Source: Herminiimonas sp. (lineage in GTDB: Bacteria; Pseudomonadota; Gammaproteobacteria; Burkholderiales; Burkholderiaceae). From it: a DNA stretch of 8,730 nt. Of this stretch, positions 5,969-8,730 are shown in pieces. Each line of letters starts with the position of its first letter. Position 1 is the stretch's first letter. Position numbers and translations under genes: made by a program. The notes below the pieces were generated by a model that searched no databases, was not told the DNA's origin, and saw only the letters and a program-made list of their open reading frames with translations. The stretch lies in the NCBI GenBank assembly GCA_014377155.1, contig JACMQD010000443.1, forward strand, positions 1 to 8,730. The letters are read 5' to 3'.

Positions 5969-6904
5969 ATGGAAAATAAAGCACATGCGCTGTTGGCGGG
6001 AATTTTCACCATCGTGTTACTGGTGGCGGCGATCTTCATCGGCTTGTGGTTTAATCGCGACCGCGTGCAGTGGGTGCCGTACGAGCTGGTCACCAAGCTG
6101 TCGGTGCCGGGCCTCAATCCGCAGGCGGCGGTCCGCTATCGCGGGCTGGACATTGGCAAGGTCGATGAAATCACCTTCGATCCGCAGGTACCGGGCCAGA
6201 TCCGCATCCATATCCGCATCAAGCCGGACACGCCGATCACGCAATCGACATATGGCGTGCTGGGCTACCAGGGTGTGACCGGTATTGCCTACGTGCAGCT
6301 CGACGATGACGGCAGCAAGCCCACCAGGGTACCGAGCAGCAAGGAAAACATTGCGCGCATCCAGATGCGGCCGAGCCTGCTCGACAATTTGCAAGACAAG
6401 GGTCTGGCGATCCTGGTGCAGACCGAAGAATTGACCAAGCGCTTCAACATCCTGCTGGAGCCGGCCAACCAGAAAGCCATGCTGGCGGCGTTCGACAATG
6501 TCAGCCGTGCGGCGACGGAAATCGAAACCATCCCGCGCCAGTTGCAGCCGACTCTGGAAAAACTGCCGGCGCTGACCAAAGATGTGCAAGCGACGTTGAC
6601 AAGCGTCACTAAACTATCGAAAGACGTCAGCGCCCTGACTGCCAACCTCAACACGCTGACCACCAAGTTGCAGGCACCGAACGGCGCTATCACTAATATC
6701 GGCGGCGCGGCCGAGCAAATCGGCGCGGTGGCCGACCGGATCGACGCCGATGTATTGCCGCTGACGACCGACGTGCGGACCTCGCTGCGCAGCTTCAACC
6801 GCACGCTGGACGGTCTCAACCAGCGCCCGCAAAGCATCCTGTTCGGTGCGCCGGCAATGATGCCGGGCCCGGGCGAAACCGGTTTTGTAGCGCCAACCAG
6901 ATAA
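5969..6904 (+). CDS. MlaD-like MCE domain protein
   Basis: This 311-residue protein should be anchored in the inner membrane by one helix (about residues 8-27) with the rest in the periplasm. It forms the lipid-conducting MCE ring on top of the permease. The MCE domain spans about 38-115: YELVTKLSVPGLNPQAAVRY leads in, then GLDIGKVDEI at 59-68 and GVTGIAYVQL at 102-111, all typical of the fold. A long region of about 140-285 with heptad-like leucines and frequent T, K, D and E (for example residues 195-235) should form helical or coiled-coil extensions. The end motif QRPQSILFG (285-293) recurs in MlaD-like proteins of this type. E. coli MlaD has only 183 residues, so this version is much longer and could form a tube or needle reaching across the periplasm. 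An AGGAC ribosome site (5958-5962) precedes ATG 5969. It lies between mlaF and the lipoprotein gene in the same operon. Confidence 0.93.
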   Translation: MENKAHALLAGIFTIVLLVAAIFIGLWFNRDRVQWVPYELVTKLSVPGLNPQAAVRYRGLDIGKVDEITFDPQVPGQIRIHIRIKPDTPITQSTYGVLGYQGVTGIAYVQLDDDGSKPTRVPSSKENIARIQMRPSLLDNLQDKGLAILVQTEELTKRFNILLEPANQKAMLAAFDNVSRAATEIETIPRQLQPTLEKLPALTKDVQATLTSVTKLSKDVSALTANLNTLTTKLQAPNGAITNIGGAAEQIGAVADRIDADVLPLTTDVRTSLRSFNRTLDGLNQRPQSILFGAPAMMPGPGETGFVAPTR

Positions 6905-6913
6905 GAGTCGCAT

Positions 6914-7531
6914 ATGACAATATTTTCGTCTTCTTCACTCGCATCCCTGCTGCTTGCCGGTACGGTTTTGCTGGGCGGCTGCGCTACCGACAACAGCAAG
7001 TCGCTGGCACTGTACGATCTCGGGCCGCTGACCAGCGTACAAGCAGGCGCGCCGGCTGCAAGCTTGCCGGCCATCAGCGTGGCCGAAGTCAGCGCGCCGG
7101 CCTGGCTCGATACCCAGATGATGTATTACCGCCTGCTATATGCCAACGACCAGCAACCGCGTCCGTACGCCGGCAGCCGCTGGAGCATGCCGCCGGCGCT
7201 GCTGTTCGGCCAGCGCTTGAAGGCGCGTATTGCCCAGGCTGGCGGCATCGCGTTGTCGGCGTCGGACGGTGCTACCAATGTACCGCTGCTGCGCATCGAG
7301 GCCGATGAATTTGCCCAGAATTTCGAGACCGTCACGCAGAGTACCGCGCGTATTGCGCTGCGCGCTTCGGTCTTCAATGGGCGCACGCTAATGGCGCAAA
7401 AAACCTTCATCCAGCAGCTGCCTGCGCCAAGCGCCGATGCCCCCGGCGGCGCACGCGCGTTAGCGCTGGCTAGCGACGCCGCCATTAGTGACATTCTGGT
7501 GTGGCTGGCCGGGTTACCGGTCAAGAAATAA
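6914..7531 (+). CDS. ABC transport auxiliary lipoprotein (PqiC-like)
   Basis: This 205-residue protein has a lipoprotein signal: hydrophobic residues 9-20, then lipobox LGGC with the lipidated cysteine C23. The residue after it is alanine, not aspartate, so export to the outer membrane is expected. The mature part resembles the ABC-type transport auxiliary family (PqiC/YmbA type). It has YDLGP at 34-38, an ISVAEVSAPAWLD strand at 54-66, YRLLYAND at 72-79, YAGSRWSMPP at 85-94 and a later LLRIEADEF strand. In PqiABC the lipoprotein links the MCE tube to the outer membrane, and the same job is inferred here. ATG 6914 follows AAGAG at 6903-6907 with good spacing, nine bases after the mlaD-like stop. 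The stop is five bases before the VanZ gene. Confidence 0.9.
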   Translation: MTIFSSSSLASLLLAGTVLLGGCATDNSKSLALYDLGPLTSVQAGAPAASLPAISVAEVSAPAWLDTQMMYYRLLYANDQQPRPYAGSRWSMPPALLFGQRLKARIAQAGGIALSASDGATNVPLLRIEADEFAQNFETVTQSTARIALRASVFNGRTLMAQKTFIQQLPAPSADAPGGARALALASDAAISDILVWLAGLPVKK

Positions 7532-7536
7532 ATTCG

Positions 7537-8688
7537 ATGCCGGAACCGCAGGGTGCGCAGGCACCGACGCCATCGACGTTTGCGCGCGTGGGCCTGCTGG
7601 TGTATGGCTTGCTAATCGTCTACGCCAGCTGGTTTCCGTTCATCGGCTGGCGCAATTCGGGCTTGTCGCCATTCGATTACGTGCTAGCGCCGCTGCCGCA
7701 TTACTGGACCAAGTTCGATCTGATCACCAACATCATCGCGTATGTCCCGCTCGGGATGCTGCTGATGTTTGCGTTGTATCCGCGCGTGCGTGGCATTGCC
7801 GCCATGCTGGTGGCCACGGTTGCCGGAATCGGCATTTCAGCACTGATGGAAGCCGGGCAAACCTTTCTGCCCAGCCGCGTGCCGTCGAACCTGGATTTGA
7901 TCGGCAATAGCGCCGGCATCGTGATCGGGGTACTCGCGGGCCTCGCGCTGACGCCGACTTTCTTGCAAGAGAGTCGTTTCCTGCTGCTGCGCCAGCACTG
8001 GTTTTCGCACGATGCCGGACGCGGCTTGATGGTCATCTCGCTATGGCCGCTGGCGCAGGTCTATCCGCAAGCCTATCTGTTCGGCCATGGTCAAATCGTG
8101 CCGATCCTGTCCGACTGGCTGTCTGCATGGCTGACAACGCCGATCGATCTGGGTGCGCTCATTCGCGGTGGCTACGAGCCGACGGTTGAGCAATATTGGC
8201 TATCGGAAGCGGTCATTACTGCATGCGGGCTGACGGGCGCCGTGCTGACGCTACTGTGCATGCTGCGCATCAAGGCACCCCGCGGCATTTTGGTAATGAT
8301 ACTGATCGGTGCCGCGTTTGCGATCAAGACCCTGACGACCGCGTTGCTGTACGAACCAGAAAATGCGTTTGCCTGGCTTACACCGGGCGCACAGGGCGGC
8401 ATCTTGCTGGGGCTGGTAATGCTTACCGGCCTGCTTTTTGCGCGCAAGGTCGCACAGCGCCGGGTCGCCGGTCTGATGCTGCTAATTGGGTTGTTCGTGG
8501 TCAATATCGTTCCCGACAACCCTTACTTCATCGCCACGCTGCAAACTTGGGTTCAGGGAAAATTTCTCAGCTTCAACGGTGCCGCGCAAATGCTATCGCT
8601 GGCCTGGCCCTTTATTACGTTCTGGTACCTATGGCATCCGGCCCATCGCACGCAACGCCCCGCTACCCGCGCTGAACGCGGTGTATGA
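7537..8688 (+). CDS. VanZ family polytopic membrane protein
   Basis: This 383-residue, very hydrophobic protein has about nine or ten membrane helices (near 17-35, 63-80, 88-106, 122-140, 163-182, 226-243, 251-270, 286-303, 309-326, 350-367). Residues about 20-140 form the VanZ-like domain: WFPFIGW at 32-38, DLITNIIAYVPLGML at 61-75, then E105, Q108 and LPSRVPSNLDLIGNSAG at 111-127, which hold the conserved charged and polar residues. VanZ of enterococci gives low-level teicoplanin resistance by an unclear mechanism; the wider family has no settled biochemical function. The C-terminal two thirds (about 145-383) exceed the classic domain of about 160 residues and are not recognised. ATG 7537 was chosen over an upstream GTG at 7501 because it leaves only a five-base gap after the lipoprotein gene. 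A weak AAGAAA lies upstream. The position suggests a cell-envelope role linked to lipid transport, which is inference. Confidence 0.85.
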   Translation: MPEPQGAQAPTPSTFARVGLLVYGLLIVYASWFPFIGWRNSGLSPFDYVLAPLPHYWTKFDLITNIIAYVPLGMLLMFALYPRVRGIAAMLVATVAGIGISALMEAGQTFLPSRVPSNLDLIGNSAGIVIGVLAGLALTPTFLQESRFLLLRQHWFSHDAGRGLMVISLWPLAQVYPQAYLFGHGQIVPILSDWLSAWLTTPIDLGALIRGGYEPTVEQYWLSEAVITACGLTGAVLTLLCMLRIKAPRGILVMILIGAAFAIKTLTTALLYEPENAFAWLTPGAQGGILLGLVMLTGLLFARKVAQRRVAGLMLLIGLFVVNIVPDNPYFIATLQTWVQGKFLSFNGAAQMLSLAWPFITFWYLWHPAHRTQRPATRAERGV

Positions 8689-8730
8689 TTTCACTCCACT
8701 GCACGACGACCATATCGGGAATGCCATGTC
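8681..8730 (+). other. Possible start of a further gene at the right edge
   Basis: Three plus-strand starts are possible here. GTG 8681 reads VYDFTPLHDDHIGNAMS with a coding-like composition. ATG 8685 overlaps the VanZ stop as ATGA. ATG 8726 lies behind GGGAA at 8717-8721. Too little is present to choose between them or to name a product. No terminator is visible after the VanZ stop, so the operon may continue. Confidence 0.25.

Noticed and set aside
6289..7074. Minus-strand open frame of 261 codons opposite the MCE and lipoprotein genes
   Set aside because: It has low-complexity Ser/Ala/Val composition and lies antisense to conserved genes.

Overview
The window looks like chromosomal DNA from a betaproteobacterium, probably Burkholderiales and possibly the Oxalobacteraceae (Herbaspirillum/Collimonas/Janthinobacterium type). 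I infer this from three things: a GC content of roughly 60% judged by eye, the birA–coaX–SPOR gene order, and an STAS-MlaE/MlaF/MCE/lipoprotein transport cassette. No sequence search was possible, so the taxon is an inference. I saw no insertion sequence, phage gene, tRNA, rRNA or CRISPR array. The DNA is densely coding; the only gene-free gaps over 50 bases are 442-555 and 3836-3974.

Layout. (1) 1-441, minus strand: the N-terminal 147 codons of argB (acetylglutamate kinase, arginine synthesis), cut by the left edge. (2) 556-1568, plus strand: a three-gene stress-regulator unit made of an ECF-type sigma factor, a tiny zinc-finger (HC2) anti-sigma-like protein and a cysteine-rich CWC-family protein. 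(3) 1565-3835, minus strand: birA (biotin protein ligase without the DNA-binding domain), coaX (type III pantothenate kinase) and a membrane-anchored SPOR-like protein. These genes overlap one another, so they are very probably co-transcribed and translationally coupled. The plus and minus units converge with overlapping stop codons at 1565-1568. (4) 3975-8688, plus strand: an MCE-type lipid ABC transport operon comprising an STAS-MlaE fused permease, an MlaF-like ATPase, an MlaD-like MCE protein and a PqiC-type outer-membrane lipoprotein, followed closely by a large VanZ-family membrane protein. (5) 8689-8730: too short to assign, although a further gene may begin here.

How the genes work together. 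BirA and CoaX both serve acetyl-CoA carboxylase and CoA metabolism: one attaches biotin to the carboxyl carrier protein, the other starts CoA synthesis. The transport operon should move phospholipids between inner and outer membranes. It has no separate MlaB, because STAS is fused to the permease, and no MlaC-type periplasmic carrier in the window; a PqiC-like lipoprotein is present instead. The sigma/anti-sigma/CWC unit is probably a cytoplasmic zinc- or thiol-linked stress switch whose regulon is not visible here.

Most of the window is recognisable. The least characterised parts are the CWC protein in the sigma operon and the VanZ protein at the end of the lipid-transport operon.
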